DNA of 64,000 nt from positions 240,349-304,348 of the forward strand of contig NZ_LMRV01000055.1 of the NCBI RefSeq assembly GCF_001428245.1, read 5' to 3'. The stretch comes from Paenibacillus sp. Soil522. Its GTDB lineage: Bacteria; Bacillota; Bacilli; Paenibacillales; Paenibacillaceae. The notes under the pieces are model-generated. The model was given only the letters and a program-made list of their open reading frames with translations, was not told the origin of the DNA and did no database searches. The position numbers and the translations under genes were made by a program. Each line of letters opens with the position of its first letter. The stretch's first letter is position 1. Shown here piece by piece: positions 51,780-59,823 of the stretch.

Positions 51780-52463
51780 ATGGAAATAAAGGAGGCGGCT
51801 GCAACGGATATAAAAGCGGTTTTTTTTGATTTGGACAATACGCTACTCGATCGAACGAATTCATTTAAATCATTTGCTTCCACGTTACTTAATCGTTATT
51901 TCGGTCACTTAGAATCCCATCACCAGATGTTAGAACTTATCATTAAATTAGATCTTGACGGCTACAAGGACAAGCGGGATCTGTTCCGTGAATTGCTGGA
52001 TCAGCTGCCCTGGCCTATCAAGCCAGAGCATGATGAACTTATGAATTATTATAACGAGCACTATGTGAAAAATGCTGCACTCATGGATCAGGCTTTGGAG
52101 GTCATTCGCCACACGAGAAGCAAATATAAAACCGCGCTTATTACGAATGGCAGAAACCAAATACAATATGGGAAAATTGATCAATTAGGCATTAGAGCGG
52201 AATTCGATTTTATTATCGTTTCAGAGGAAGCGGGATATAAGAAACCGGATCGCCGCATCTTTGAAGCTGCATTGACCGGTATGCAGCTGCGGCCTGAGCA
52301 ATGCATTTATATTGGTGACCATCCTGTAAACGATATCGAGGGAGCTTTTAACGCTGGACTAGACACCATTTGGATTAAAATGAATCAGCCTTGGCGTGAA
52401 GGGCTGGTGGCCAAGCCGCTGCATACCATCGAACGGCTTGGCGAATTGCTACTGATAATTTGA
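51780..52463 (+). CDS. HAD-family hydrolase
   Basis: 227 residues. Motif I FFDLDNTLLDRTNSF, motif II ITNGRNQ, motif III KKPDRRIFEAAL and motif IV YIGDHPVNDIEGAFNAG are all intact, as in YfnB/2-haloacid-dehalogenase-like phosphatases. ATG 51780 is the only normal start in frame but has no ribosome site; an AAAGGAGG lies just inside the frame (51786-51793). Confidence 0.85.
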   Translation: MEIKEAAATDIKAVFFDLDNTLLDRTNSFKSFASTLLNRYFGHLESHHQMLELIIKLDLDGYKDKRDLFRELLDQLPWPIKPEHDELMNYYNEHYVKNAALMDQALEVIRHTRSKYKTALITNGRNQIQYGKIDQLGIRAEFDFIIVSEEAGYKKPDRRIFEAALTGMQLRPEQCIYIGDHPVNDIEGAFNAGLDTIWIKMNQPWREGLVAKPLHTIERLGELLLII

Positions 52464-52499
52464 AACTTAAAGCAGTATAACTGAAACGGAGGAGAAGCA

Positions 52500-52895
52500 T
52501 TGATTCACTATCAAAATAGTAAAGACTTGTCCGCCGGGGATTTATCGCTCGTTTTCGCAAACTCCGGAATTAAACGTCCCTATCAGGATTTAGATCGGCT
52601 GCAAAAAATGATCGATAACGCAGACATTATTATCAGCGCTTGGGATGGCGATAAGTTAGTAGGCATTGCCCGTGCCATCACGGATTATGCTTATTGCTGC
52701 TATCTTTCGGATTTAGCTGTCGATCATGAATATCAGAAGCTTGGAATCGGGAAGACGCTGGTCGAGCAGTTAAAACATACGCTTGGAGATGAAGTATCTC
52801 TCGTATTGCTTTCCGCTCCTTCAGCCGTTGATTATTATCCACGTATCGGCTTCACTCATCATGATAAGTGTTACTTTATTGCCAGAGAGCGATGA
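52500..52895 (+). CDS. GNAT family N-acetyltransferase
   Basis: 131 residues from a TTG preceded by ACGGAGGAGAAG. DLAVDHEYQKLGIGKTLVEQLK is the acetyl-CoA-binding loop and YYPRIGFTHHDKCYF the C-terminal motif. Similar proteins include YhbS/YkkB-type GNATs. Its stop overlaps a short frame at 52892. Confidence 0.82.
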   Translation: MIHYQNSKDLSAGDLSLVFANSGIKRPYQDLDRLQKMIDNADIIISAWDGDKLVGIARAITDYAYCCYLSDLAVDHEYQKLGIGKTLVEQLKHTLGDEVSLVLLSAPSAVDYYPRIGFTHHDKCYFIARER

Positions 52896-52990
52896 TCGTG
52901 CCGTATCCAAGCACATCCAGCTGGCTGTATGCGGGTACGATTGCCTACTCACAGGTTATCGATGATGTATTGGAAAGCATCGTGAAATAA
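52892..52990 (+). other. Short frame overlapping the GNAT stop
   Basis: 32 codons, MIVPYPSTSSWLYAGTIAYS..., start overlapping the GNAT stop as ATGA. Codon use looks coding, but no ribosome site; could be the remnant of a larger gene or a coupled small peptide. Confidence 0.25.
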
Positions 52991-53007
52991 TAAACGATAA
53001 AATGAAT

Positions 53008-53056
53008 GAAGGACTGTACCTGCATGCGATTCTCGCGATAGGTTACGGTCCTTTTT
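53008..53056 (+). terminator. Terminator after the GNAT unit
   Basis: AAGGACTGTACC pairs with GGTTACGGTCCTT with one bulge, then TTTTTT. Confidence 0.65.
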
Positions 53057-53137
53057 TCGTGTGTTTAGCCTTCCGCATAGTCAAAAATCGATGTATAATC
53101 ATGGAAGATATGACAAGTTACAAGGATGTGTAAACCG

Positions 53138-53273
53138 ATGAACTTTGTTATGACGCGTACGGTTCCCATACTAATATAAATTCGCTAGGCCGGGCTTTGA
53201 TGAGGAATGGAATCAAGTGAGCCTTACGGATCCATTTGGCAATCGTCTTCACTTCTTCACGGCGAAATCATAA
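53138..53273 (+). pseudogene. Internally deleted VOC/glyoxalase-like gene
   Basis: An intact-looking start (MNFVMTRTVPILI) is followed by a stop, and in a different frame a C-terminal end EEWNQVSLTDPFGNRLHFF appears, which is the typical last strand of VOC proteins. The middle of the gene (~80 codons) is missing. It lies in the 52896-53300 gap. Confidence 0.5.
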
Positions 53274-53300
53274 TCATTTGAATAGACAGGGATTGGCATA

Positions 53301-54116
53301 ATGGAGGCTGGAATATTGGATCAATTGACTTTGATTAGGGCAAGAGAAGTAGCCATTGCTGCAGCGTATGAAGCGGGACGGCTTACACGCGAGAGGTTTG
53401 GAAAGTTGAATCACGGTGTGGAGAAGGATGAATTCGGTGATATCGTGACGGAAGTCGATCATTTGGCTGAGAACATCATCCTGAACAAAATTCGGCGAGT
53501 GTTTCCAGCGCATAAAATTCGGTCAGAGGAATACGGCGAGAATGATCTGCAGAGCGATTGGATGTGGCTGGTTGACCCGCTTGACGGAACGAATAATTAT
53601 GCTGTAGGTTTACCACTGTTTGGCATATCGATAACGCTGGCTTATAAACAATATCCTGTTCTAGCCGTAATCTATGAGCCGATGACGGATCGGTTGTACG
53701 TTGCAACTGAAGGGGAAGGCACGCTCTGTAATTCGCAGCCGGTGAGCATCAGCGGGGCAAAAGCATTTCAAAAAGCGAGAGTAGGCTGGATTCAAGGACA
53801 TGCGGTTCAAAATGAACAACGGGCGGTCAAGCTAAGACATTACATAGACGTCAACACAAAACGGATGATGCGGCTTTGGGCACCGACACTGCAATGGACG
53901 ATGCTAGCCAGAGGCGATTTGGATGCCATCATCGTTTATAATTCGGAAGGCGAGGATTTATATTCCGGAATTCTTATGGTGAAGGAAGCAGGTGGTGTCA
54001 TCATCGATTATGACGGTCATTCCTTTACCGGCATAAACGAGCAGCCTTTTTTGATTGCATGCCAGCCCAAGCATCAGAATTATTTTATACAGATGGTTAA
54101 AGAAGGCTTGGCTTAA
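53301..54116 (+). CDS. Inositol monophosphatase family protein
   Basis: 271 residues. EFGDIVTEVDHLAENIIL, RSEEYGEN, WLVDPLDGTNNYAVGLPLFGISITL (DPLDGT metal site) and EGEDLYSGILMVKEAGG in the position of the second metal-site motif (normally W-D-x-A). The family hydrolyses inositol phosphates, PAP or sugar phosphates; the altered last motif leaves specificity open. ATG with only a weak ribosome site (AGGGATTGG). Confidence 0.83.
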   Translation: MEAGILDQLTLIRAREVAIAAAYEAGRLTRERFGKLNHGVEKDEFGDIVTEVDHLAENIILNKIRRVFPAHKIRSEEYGENDLQSDWMWLVDPLDGTNNYAVGLPLFGISITLAYKQYPVLAVIYEPMTDRLYVATEGEGTLCNSQPVSISGAKAFQKARVGWIQGHAVQNEQRAVKLRHYIDVNTKRMMRLWAPTLQWTMLARGDLDAIIVYNSEGEDLYSGILMVKEAGGVIIDYDGHSFTGINEQPFLIACQPKHQNYFIQMVKEGLA

Positions 54117-54227
54117 CAGCATGATATCCATTACACGCATCTAGTACTGATACAGAAGAGTGGTGATCATTTTGAGAAAAACAATTAAAGCGACTGGCCG
54201 AACAGGGATAATATAAGGAGTGACTAT

Positions 54228-54959
54228 ATGGAAGAAGCGCTAATCGGCAGCTTTATTTCCGCGATGGCTACCGTGCTTGGTGCGGTACCGCTGCTCTTTG
54301 TCCAAAGCCTTTCGGAGAAATGGAAAGATGTGCTTATCGCGTTTACCGCCGGAATTATGGTATCCGCGTCTACCTTCGGCTTGCTTCCACAAGCTTTGAA
54401 GGAATCAGGACTAATCCCTTTAACCTTAGGACTGCTGATTGGCGTAATAACGCTTGACCTGCTCGAGAAAAACATTCCCCATATTGATGTGGAGCATAAG
54501 AGAGGAATCAACTCCTTTGATAACAAGTCGCTGCTCGTCATTTTTGCCTTATTCATCCACAATATTCCGGAAGGACTTAGCACGGGCTTTAGTTACGCAA
54601 GTATAAATGGCGGGCTCGGCCATATGGTAGCCATCGCTATCGGAGCGCAAAATATACCCGAAGGGCTTGTACTCGCGATATTTCTTATACATTCCAAGGT
54701 CAGCAAGTTCAAGCTTATGCTCATCGTTACCTTGACCGGTCTCATGGAAGTCTTATCCGCAATTGTCGGTTATTCTGCAGCAAGCTTTGTGGCCGGTTTG
54801 ATCGGTTATGGGCTTGCATTTGCATCCGGAGCAATGCTGTTCATCGTTTATAAGGAACTAATACCGGAGACGCATGGACACGGCTATGAACGGTCGGCTA
54901 CGTATTCCTTCATTATCGGATTGCTGCTCATGATTTATATCAGCCATTTCTTTGGTTAG
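54228..54959 (+). CDS. ZIP-family metal transporter
   Basis: 243 residues, seven to eight membrane helices. FIHNIPEGLSTGFSYAS and GAQNIPEGLVLAIFLIHSK supply the metal-binding His/Asn-Pro-Glu pairs of ZIP helices IV and V; a short loop with HKRGINS lies between helices III and IV. ZIP proteins import zinc or related cations into the cytoplasm. AAGGAGTGAC precedes the ATG. The preceding gap holds a small TTG frame of 14 codons at 54173, likely chance. Confidence 0.85.
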   Translation: MEEALIGSFISAMATVLGAVPLLFVQSLSEKWKDVLIAFTAGIMVSASTFGLLPQALKESGLIPLTLGLLIGVITLDLLEKNIPHIDVEHKRGINSFDNKSLLVIFALFIHNIPEGLSTGFSYASINGGLGHMVAIAIGAQNIPEGLVLAIFLIHSKVSKFKLMLIVTLTGLMEVLSAIVGYSAASFVAGLIGYGLAFASGAMLFIVYKELIPETHGHGYERSATYSFIIGLLLMIYISHFFG

Positions 54960-55014
54960 TGTCCATAATAGATCTTCCCTTTTTCGGCAAAAAGCATAAT
55001 TGTTCTGTTAAGTC

Positions 55015-55044
55015 TTGGTATTTGTCTCTTTATTCGTTTACAAT
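55015..55044 (+). promoter_or_regulatory. Promoter of the thioesterase gene
   Basis: TTGGTA (55015-55020), 18 bases, TACAAT (55039-55044), about 90 bases before the start codon. Confidence 0.55.
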
Positions 55045-55137
55045 GGACGAGTGCAGACACTTTACAGAGATCCGGAAGCGGCAGAGAAAGCCATTGCATA
55101 GTTGCTATCCGTATTTACAAGAGGGGAACGATAATCG

Positions 55138-55650
55138 ATGGAAAAAAGGTATTCACGCGAATCAAAGTGCTACAAAACGGCAAGGGTATTTCCGCCGGAC
55201 GTAAACAATCATAATACTTTATTTGGCGGTAAACTGATGGCTTACATAGACGATATTGCATCAATTGCGGCAACGAAGCATTGCAGACGTTCTGTTGTGA
55301 CGGCCTCAACGGATTCCGTAGACTTTCTGCATCCGATTAGACCTACGGATTCGGTATGCTTAGAGTCATTTGTTACGTGGACAGGCCGCACCTCGGTAGA
55401 AGTATTTGTTAAGGTCATTAAGGAAGATTTGCTAAGCGGCGAACGCAAGGTCGCCGCAACCTCTTTCTTAACGTTCGTCGCATTGGACGAGAACCGCAAG
55501 CCCGTGCCTGTTCCGCTAGTCGTTCCAGAAACGGAGGAGGAGCTGAAGCTGTTCGAGACAGCTCCACACCGTGCGGAGATGCGCAGAATGAGAAGAGAAG
55601 AGAGTAAAAAATTCGCTGGATTTTTAACGGTGAAGCATCCTTGGGATTAA
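55138..55650 (+). CDS. Acyl-CoA thioesterase (YkhA/YciA hotdog family)
   Basis: 170 residues. PPDVNNHNTLFGGKLMAYIDDIASIAA has the catalytic Asn/Asp-containing helix of the hotdog fold (NHNTLFGG), followed by VDFLHPIRPTDSVCLESFVTWTGRTSVEVFV. YkhA-type enzymes hydrolyse long- and short-chain acyl-CoAs. A basic/Glu-rich C-terminal tail (AEMRRMRREESKK) is normal for the family. AGAGGGGAAC before the ATG. Confidence 0.88.
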   Translation: MEKRYSRESKCYKTARVFPPDVNNHNTLFGGKLMAYIDDIASIAATKHCRRSVVTASTDSVDFLHPIRPTDSVCLESFVTWTGRTSVEVFVKVIKEDLLSGERKVAATSFLTFVALDENRKPVPVPLVVPETEEELKLFETAPHRAEMRRMRREESKKFAGFLTVKHPWD

Positions 55651-55687
55651 TGATCAACAGCTAAGGGTAACTTATTAGAGTCCAGTT

Positions 55688-55725
55688 AAAGACCGCTACG
55701 GTATCCATTCCCGTAGCGGTCTTTA
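55688..55725 (+). terminator. Terminator after the thioesterase
   Basis: AAAGACCGCTACGG with its complement around TATCCATTC, T-rich on the plus-strand side. Confidence 0.85.
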
Positions 55726-55755
55726 TGCGATTGACGACAAGTTATCGCTGCAGCC

Positions 55756-56034
55756 TTAAATCAAGCCTGCTTCTTTTAAAAATTGACATAGGATTTTAAA
55801 TTGTAAATTTTCTCGATCAGATATAGGTAAAACACAAGATGTTTCCACGGTAATAGCTCTCGCATTTAATAAGTTATTTGCTGCAGTACGACCCGAACCA
55901 GGTAATTTCTGCAAACGAATGGTAAAATGTCTTGATTCTTGAACGATAGAAACGGACATAAACCTAAAGACAATTCTATATTTGGTGATAAGGCGCATGA
56001 ATGATTTTAAGAGCGATTTGACGTAAAATGCCAA
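55756..56034 (-). CDS. Small hypothetical protein (uncertain)
   Basis: The frame is 92 codons; an internal ATG at 55959 giving about 66 residues (MSVSIVQESRHFTIRLQKL...) looks the more natural start. It contains alternating basic and hydrophobic residues and one cysteine pair spaced far apart; no family recognised. Ribosome site weak. The remainder of the 55726-56178 region shows nothing. Confidence 0.3.
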   Translation of the reverse strand: MAFYVKSLLKSFMRLITKYRIVFRFMSVSIVQESRHFTIRLQKLPGSGRTAANNLLNARAITVETSCVLPISDRENLQFKILCQFLKEAGLI

Positions 56035-56178
56035 AAACTCGACGAGAGAACGTGTGTTCCTGTTATGTGGAGGTATAAAATTACAATGAGGTTATATCTA
56101 TAAGAATACGTTAAGGAGTAATTTCACTGCGCAGCGGGGAGAAAGAAGTAAGTAAGAAAATTCCCAAATAACTTATGT

Positions 56179-56208
56179 AAGGCAGCCCGTTAGAAATGGG
56201 CTGCCTTT
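56179..56208 (-). terminator. Terminator of the small gene at 56217
   Basis: On the minus strand AAGGCAGCCC pairs with GGGCTGCCTT around a nine-base loop, nine bases beyond the stop codon. Confidence 0.7.
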
Positions 56209-56216
56209 GCTGCAGC

Positions 56217-56357
56217 TTAACAGCTTTTACCGTTGTTTTTGTTCGCTTTCTTCGGAATATCTCCGGCATCTCGGCTTTGTTTATCGCCAAATTGCTCGAG
56301 CCGGGATGGGCTTGCTGCCGGACCATCGTTATCGGGCTTATTGTTTCTTCCTGTCAT
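56217..56357 (-). CDS. 46-residue hydrophilic small protein
   Basis: MTGRNNKPDNDGPAASPSRL... to GDIPKKANKNNGKSC, with no hydrophobic segment; rich in Asn, Asp, Lys and Pro. GGAGGTGATGACA precedes the ATG at ideal distance, and a terminator follows, so this short gene is well framed though too small for usual ORF cut-offs. Possibly a spore- or stress-related small protein; family not recognised. Confidence 0.6.
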   Translation of the reverse strand: MTGRNNKPDNDGPAASPSRLEQFGDKQSRDAGDIPKKANKNNGKSC

Positions 56358-56441
56358 TGTCATCACCTCCAGCAAGTATAGATTGAGCAGAGTAAGCTCA
56401 TTTCATACTTGCGAGCAGGTACGATTGCCAGATGTCTTCAC

Positions 56442-56478
56442 TTGAAATGATATTTATGCTACACTATAATATGTAGTG
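56442..56478 (+). promoter_or_regulatory. Promoter and BlaI-type operator of the blaI-blaR1 pair
   Basis: TTGAAA (56442-56447), 17 bases, TATAAT (56465-56470). The -10 lies within the palindrome CACTA-TAATATG-TAGTG (56462-56478), similar to BlaI/MecI operators (core ACTACA...TGTAGT). A matching element sits before the DUF3105 gene. Confidence 0.7.
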
Positions 56479-56491
56479 GAAGGAGGGGCCT

Positions 56492-56908
56492 ATGGAAATT
56501 AAAAATTTTAAATACGGCGAGGTAGGCTTAAACCGTTTTTTTGGTTCTCTGGAAGCCAAAATAATGGACAATCTCTGGGAAGCAGATGAGCTAAGCATTA
56601 AGGAAGTCCAGCTCCGGCTCGAGAAGGAAAAGCCAGTCAACTTTAATACAGTCATGACGGTCATGAACCGTTTATTGGACAAAGGTATATTGGAAAAAAG
56701 ATTAAAAGGCAGACTTTCGTTATTTCGCCCGATTGAGTCTAAGGAAGCGTTCATCGAGCAGCAATCTAAGCGATTAACGGAAAACCTTCTTGATGAATTT
56801 GGCGACGTTGTTATCAATCATATGATTGATGCGATCAAAGACGTCGATAAGTCACTATTGGATAAACTGGAAAATAAAATTCAACAATTAAAAAAGGATT
56901 CACAATGA
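56492..56908 (+). CDS. blaI: BlaI/MecI/CopY-family repressor
   Basis: 138 residues. Winged helix in the N-terminal 75 residues (LEAKIMDNLWEADELSIKEVQLRLE and NFNTVMTVMNRLLDKGILEKR) and a dimerising tail with FIEQQSKRLTENLLDEFG, including the region cleaved on induction in classical BlaI. It would block its own promoter and that of the DUF3105 gene. AAGGAGGGGCC before the ATG. Its stop overlaps the BlaR1-like start (ATGATGA). Confidence 0.85.
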   Translation: MEIKNFKYGEVGLNRFFGSLEAKIMDNLWEADELSIKEVQLRLEKEKPVNFNTVMTVMNRLLDKGILEKRLKGRLSLFRPIESKEAFIEQQSKRLTENLLDEFGDVVINHMIDAIKDVDKSLLDKLENKIQQLKKDSQ

Positions 56909-57765
56909 TGAGGTGGCAGCGAAAATCGACAATGGTCATGGCGCTCAGCCTTTTGATAGCCATTTTAGTTTGGAGTCAGATGGGGATGTACATAGCCCAT
57001 CTCATTTTTGGCGTCAATCTGAAGGTGAACTTCTTCAAGTTTTGTATTAGCTTGTTTAAAGAGAATTCACTTTATTATTTTTTAGTCATCACTTTTCTGA
57101 ATTCATTAATTGCATATGCGGTATTGATTTCAGTGATGAAGATCATCCAGCAGTACGTACAATCGAGACGGTTTAAAATAAAGCTTATGTCACTTAGAAA
57201 TATCAATTTAACCGCCAGCATCATTCAGAATTTCCAGCCGATCAATCAAAATATTATCGTAATTGATCATAAACACGCGATGGCGTTTACGGCTGGTATC
57301 AGAAGGCCAATTGTCGTACTGTCCAGCGGATTGATTGAAATGCTTGACCATCAGGAGCTGGAAGCCGTTATTGAGCATGAATCGTTTCATCAAAGCCATT
57401 ATGATTCTGCGAAAATATTTCTGCTGCAGCTCATATCGCAGTCACTCTGGTTTATTCCAATTACGAAGTGGGCGTATCATAATTTTAAGCTGATTACTGA
57501 ATTGTTGGCCGATGAATATGCGATTAATAAAACCGGCTCTGAGCTTGGCTTAGGCAGCGCGTTGTTAAAATTGATAAAAAAAGGATTCAATGATAATCCC
57601 ACACCTGTATTAGTGTACTTTTCAGACGGTGCAGTAAATTACAGATTGCAGCAATTAGTCGATCCTGATCAAGCGATACCAGTGAGGCTGGGTACAACCT
57701 CAATAATCATTTCTATTCACGTCCTGCTTCTATTTATGGGCATGATTATATTAGCTGTAACATGA
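56905..57765 (+). CDS. BlaR1-like M56 membrane metalloprotease
   Basis: 286 residues. Membrane helices at about 10-30, 45-65 and the C-terminal 265-283 surround a zinc-protease domain with VIEHESFHQSHYD (HExxH) and ITELLADEYAIN (third ligand glutamate). Classical BlaR1 is ~600 residues with a C-terminal penicillin-sensing domain, which is absent here, so the inducer must be different. Coupled to blaI by the ATGA overlap. Confidence 0.8.
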   Translation: MMRWQRKSTMVMALSLLIAILVWSQMGMYIAHLIFGVNLKVNFFKFCISLFKENSLYYFLVITFLNSLIAYAVLISVMKIIQQYVQSRRFKIKLMSLRNINLTASIIQNFQPINQNIIVIDHKHAMAFTAGIRRPIVVLSSGLIEMLDHQELEAVIEHESFHQSHYDSAKIFLLQLISQSLWFIPITKWAYHNFKLITELLADEYAINKTGSELGLGSALLKLIKKGFNDNPTPVLVYFSDGAVNYRLQQLVDPDQAIPVRLGTTSIIISIHVLLLFMGMIILAVT

Positions 57766-57770
57766 TTTTT

Positions 57771-57800
57771 TTGAAATCAAACACTACATAAAGTAGTGTT
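57771..57800 (+). promoter_or_regulatory. Promoter and operator of the DUF3105 gene
   Basis: TTGAAA (57771-57776), 17 bases, TAGTGT (57794-57799). The perfect palindrome AACACTAC-ATAAA-GTAGTGTT (57780-57800) covers the -10 region and shares the 17-base CACTA...TAGTG layout of the blaI operator. Confidence 0.7.
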
Positions 57801-57820
57801 ACGGGAGAGGGAAATATTTT

Positions 57821-58555
57821 ATGAATGAGCACATCGGAATACATCAACAATCTGGATCATCGTATTTTTTGCTTTATACGGCTGCATTAATTTTATTACT
57901 GGCATTGATTAGTTATTGGTATGCTTCCAAATGGAATAAGGAAAATACAAGCCGTTTAAAGAAGGAAGAAAAGGCAGCCTTAAAGAAGAAGACGAAAAAA
58001 ATACGTACTGCTGCACATATCCTTTTGAGCATCTCCGTATTAGTCATTATCGTTCATTTCGCAAAAGATTTAGGAAAAGAGTATGATGTAAAGTCTTTAA
58101 ATTTTAAGGCAGCTATCGAAGTAACAGAGGACAAAAACTATGGCTCTGATCATTCGGATGAGCCCGTTCAATATGAAATGAAAATTCCGACCTCCGGGAC
58201 ACATAGTCCCCATGATTTGAAGTTTGGTTTCTACGCGGAAAAGCCGCCGTACGAGAAACTCGTTCATAATTTAGAGCATGGCGATATTATCATTTACTAC
58301 CGTGCCGATGCCGATCCGAAAATAATCGAGCAGCTTAAATATTTTGTGAATTACAGAGAAGCGGGTGCGGGCATATTGGCCGTTCCAAATGAGGATATCC
58401 CTGCCGGTAAAGAAGTGGTCGTTACAGCTTGGACCAAAACGATGGAGCTAAGCGTCTATGACGATCAAAAAATAGGAACATTTATTTATGAATATATCAA
58501 TGAAGGTCCTGAGAAAATCCCTGTGCAAATACGTGCCGGCGGCGGAACGATGTAA
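57821..58555 (+). CDS. DUF3105 membrane-anchored protein
   Basis: 244 residues. A membrane helix at 15-38, a basic/acidic coiled stretch (WNKENTSRLKKEEKAALKKKTKK), a second helix at about 65-85, then a DUF3105 domain: HSDEPVQYEMKIPTSGTHSPHDLKFGFYAEKPP, LVHNLEHGDIIIYYR and VVVTAWTKTMEL. The conserved His residues suggest metal or haem/copper binding, but function is unknown. GGGAGAGG before the ATG. Under the BlaI-type operator. Confidence 0.75.
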   Translation: MNEHIGIHQQSGSSYFLLYTAALILLLALISYWYASKWNKENTSRLKKEEKAALKKKTKKIRTAAHILLSISVLVIIVHFAKDLGKEYDVKSLNFKAAIEVTEDKNYGSDHSDEPVQYEMKIPTSGTHSPHDLKFGFYAEKPPYEKLVHNLEHGDIIIYYRADADPKIIEQLKYFVNYREAGAGILAVPNEDIPAGKEVVVTAWTKTMELSVYDDQKIGTFIYEYINEGPEKIPVQIRAGGGTM

Positions 58556-58586
58556 GATTTGGAATGAAAAGAATAGGGGAACAACA

Positions 58587-58630
58587 AAAAACCACTAGGC
58601 AAATTTAAGCTGACTAGTGGTTTCTTTCTT
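58587..58630. terminator. Bidirectional terminator after DUF3105
   Basis: AAACCACTAG pairs with CTAGTGGTTT, flanked by A-rich and T-rich runs, between the convergent DUF3105 and SOD genes. Confidence 0.75.
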
Positions 58631-58676
58631 TGTTGATCAAAATTTCTGCTTCTATCGACATGACAAGGGGGTAGAT

Positions 58677-59201
58677 TTATTTGATCATCCCACAGGCAAT
58701 TCGATTTCCCGAGTTACCGGAAGGGTCCGTTACATAATCATCAGCTTTTTCATGAATGACTAATGATGTTCCTTCAGGTTTTAATAAAGAATGGGGCTTG
58801 CCTTGTTCGAGAGTAACGGTTTCACTAACGATCATCGTTTTTACTTTACCATCGGCTCCAACAAGGATGTTGGGCAAATCGCCTGCGTGGTATCCTTGGG
58901 GATTATGGAAACCGTGGAGTTTGCTTTGCGGGTTGAAATGCGGTCCTGCAGTCATGAAATCAGGACCATCGCATTGACCGATATTATGATAATGTATGCC
59001 GTGTATCCCTGGAGGAAGACTTTCGGCTTCAACGAGGATATACACTTTATTCGCTTTTTGGGAAAACTCGGCTGTACCAATGTTTTTTCCAGCACTATTA
59101 ATTATATTAACTTTTAAAGCATCCGGATTGGATGTAGTCATTGCAGTTCCTAGCGTAAGGGCGGCTAACATCATACCGGCTAAAATAAAAATTCTCTTCA
59201 T
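58677..59201 (-). CDS. Cu/Zn-superoxide dismutase-like secreted protein (YojM type)
   Basis: 174 residues with a signal peptide (MKRIFILAGMMLAALTLGTA). GIHGIHYHNIGQC, HFNPQSKLHGFHNP, HAGDLPN and the end LVIHEKADDYVTDPSGNSGNRIACGMIK match the SodC core, and the two cysteines (C73-like and the late ACGM) fit its disulfide. Some Bacillus relatives (YojM) lack one copper histidine, and here the expected HxH pair is HYH; enzymatic activity is uncertain. GGAGGAATAAA before the ATG. Confidence 0.85.
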   Translation of the reverse strand: MKRIFILAGMMLAALTLGTAMTTSNPDALKVNIINSAGKNIGTAEFSQKANKVYILVEAESLPPGIHGIHYHNIGQCDGPDFMTAGPHFNPQSKLHGFHNPQGYHAGDLPNILVGADGKVKTMIVSETVTLEQGKPHSLLKPEGTSLVIHEKADDYVTDPSGNSGNRIACGMIK

Positions 59202-59490
59202 TTTATTCCTCCTGAATTCCGATTATTGGGACTAAGTTCCGTTAGAACAGGGATAGGCATTCACAATTTCACTGCACCAACCTATTTTTTACATGATTAC
59301 TGTTTTTTAAACAGAAGGAGAGAGATGACGGGTTTCTGAAATAGCCAAAGGACTAAACGAATCCAAAAGATTGGACGAGCGGGCAGGAAACTGGTACACT
59401 TGTCAGGGTTGCTCCTTTTAAAGCGGTTTCAATTGCCAAACTTATAGGGGGCCCATCAGATTCCGCTTGCAGGCAGGAGTGTTACAAACG

Positions 59491-59679
59491 TTGAGAAAAT
59501 ATAATATTATTCGTCCGCTGATCCTGATTGTGATTGCATTGCTCGTTAAGAGCCTGGTTTCCAATCTTTGTATGGTGATGGGAATGGCTCCGGCGCCGGC
59601 AGAAAATATCGGTTTTATTGCCATGATTGTCGCCGCACTCATTATTTATTCTAAAGTTGTCCGGAATCGACGCAAATAA
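59491..59679 (+). CDS. Small two-helix membrane protein
   Basis: About 62 residues: RKYNIIRPLILIVIALLVKSLV..., a helix, short loop CMVMGMAPAPAENIG, and a second helix before VVRNRRK. TTG 59491 follows AGGAGTG. No family recognised; resembles YojJ-type small membrane proteins in outline only. Confidence 0.5.
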   Translation: MRKYNIIRPLILIVIALLVKSLVSNLCMVMGMAPAPAENIGFIAMIVAALIIYSKVVRNRRK

Positions 59680-59723
59680 CGAAGAAACACCGACTCGGAT
59701 TTGAGAGTCGGTGTTTCTTCGTT
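59678..59723. terminator. Very long terminator hairpin
   Basis: 19-base perfect arms (AACGAAGAAACACCGACTC and complement) around an eight-base loop. It ends the small membrane protein gene; the T-rich 3' side suits the plus strand. Confidence 0.85.
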
Positions 59724-59823
59724 ATAGCTTTCAGCTGACATCATTATTACATCTTAGTACATATTCACAAAACTCGTATTTTGTACATATGTCTGTAAAT
59801 CGATTAAATCCCCCGTGTGGCAA

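Noticed and set aside
54173..54217. 14-codon TTG frame before the ZIP gene as a leader peptide
   Set aside because: No attenuator hairpin follows and the frame is too short to judge.
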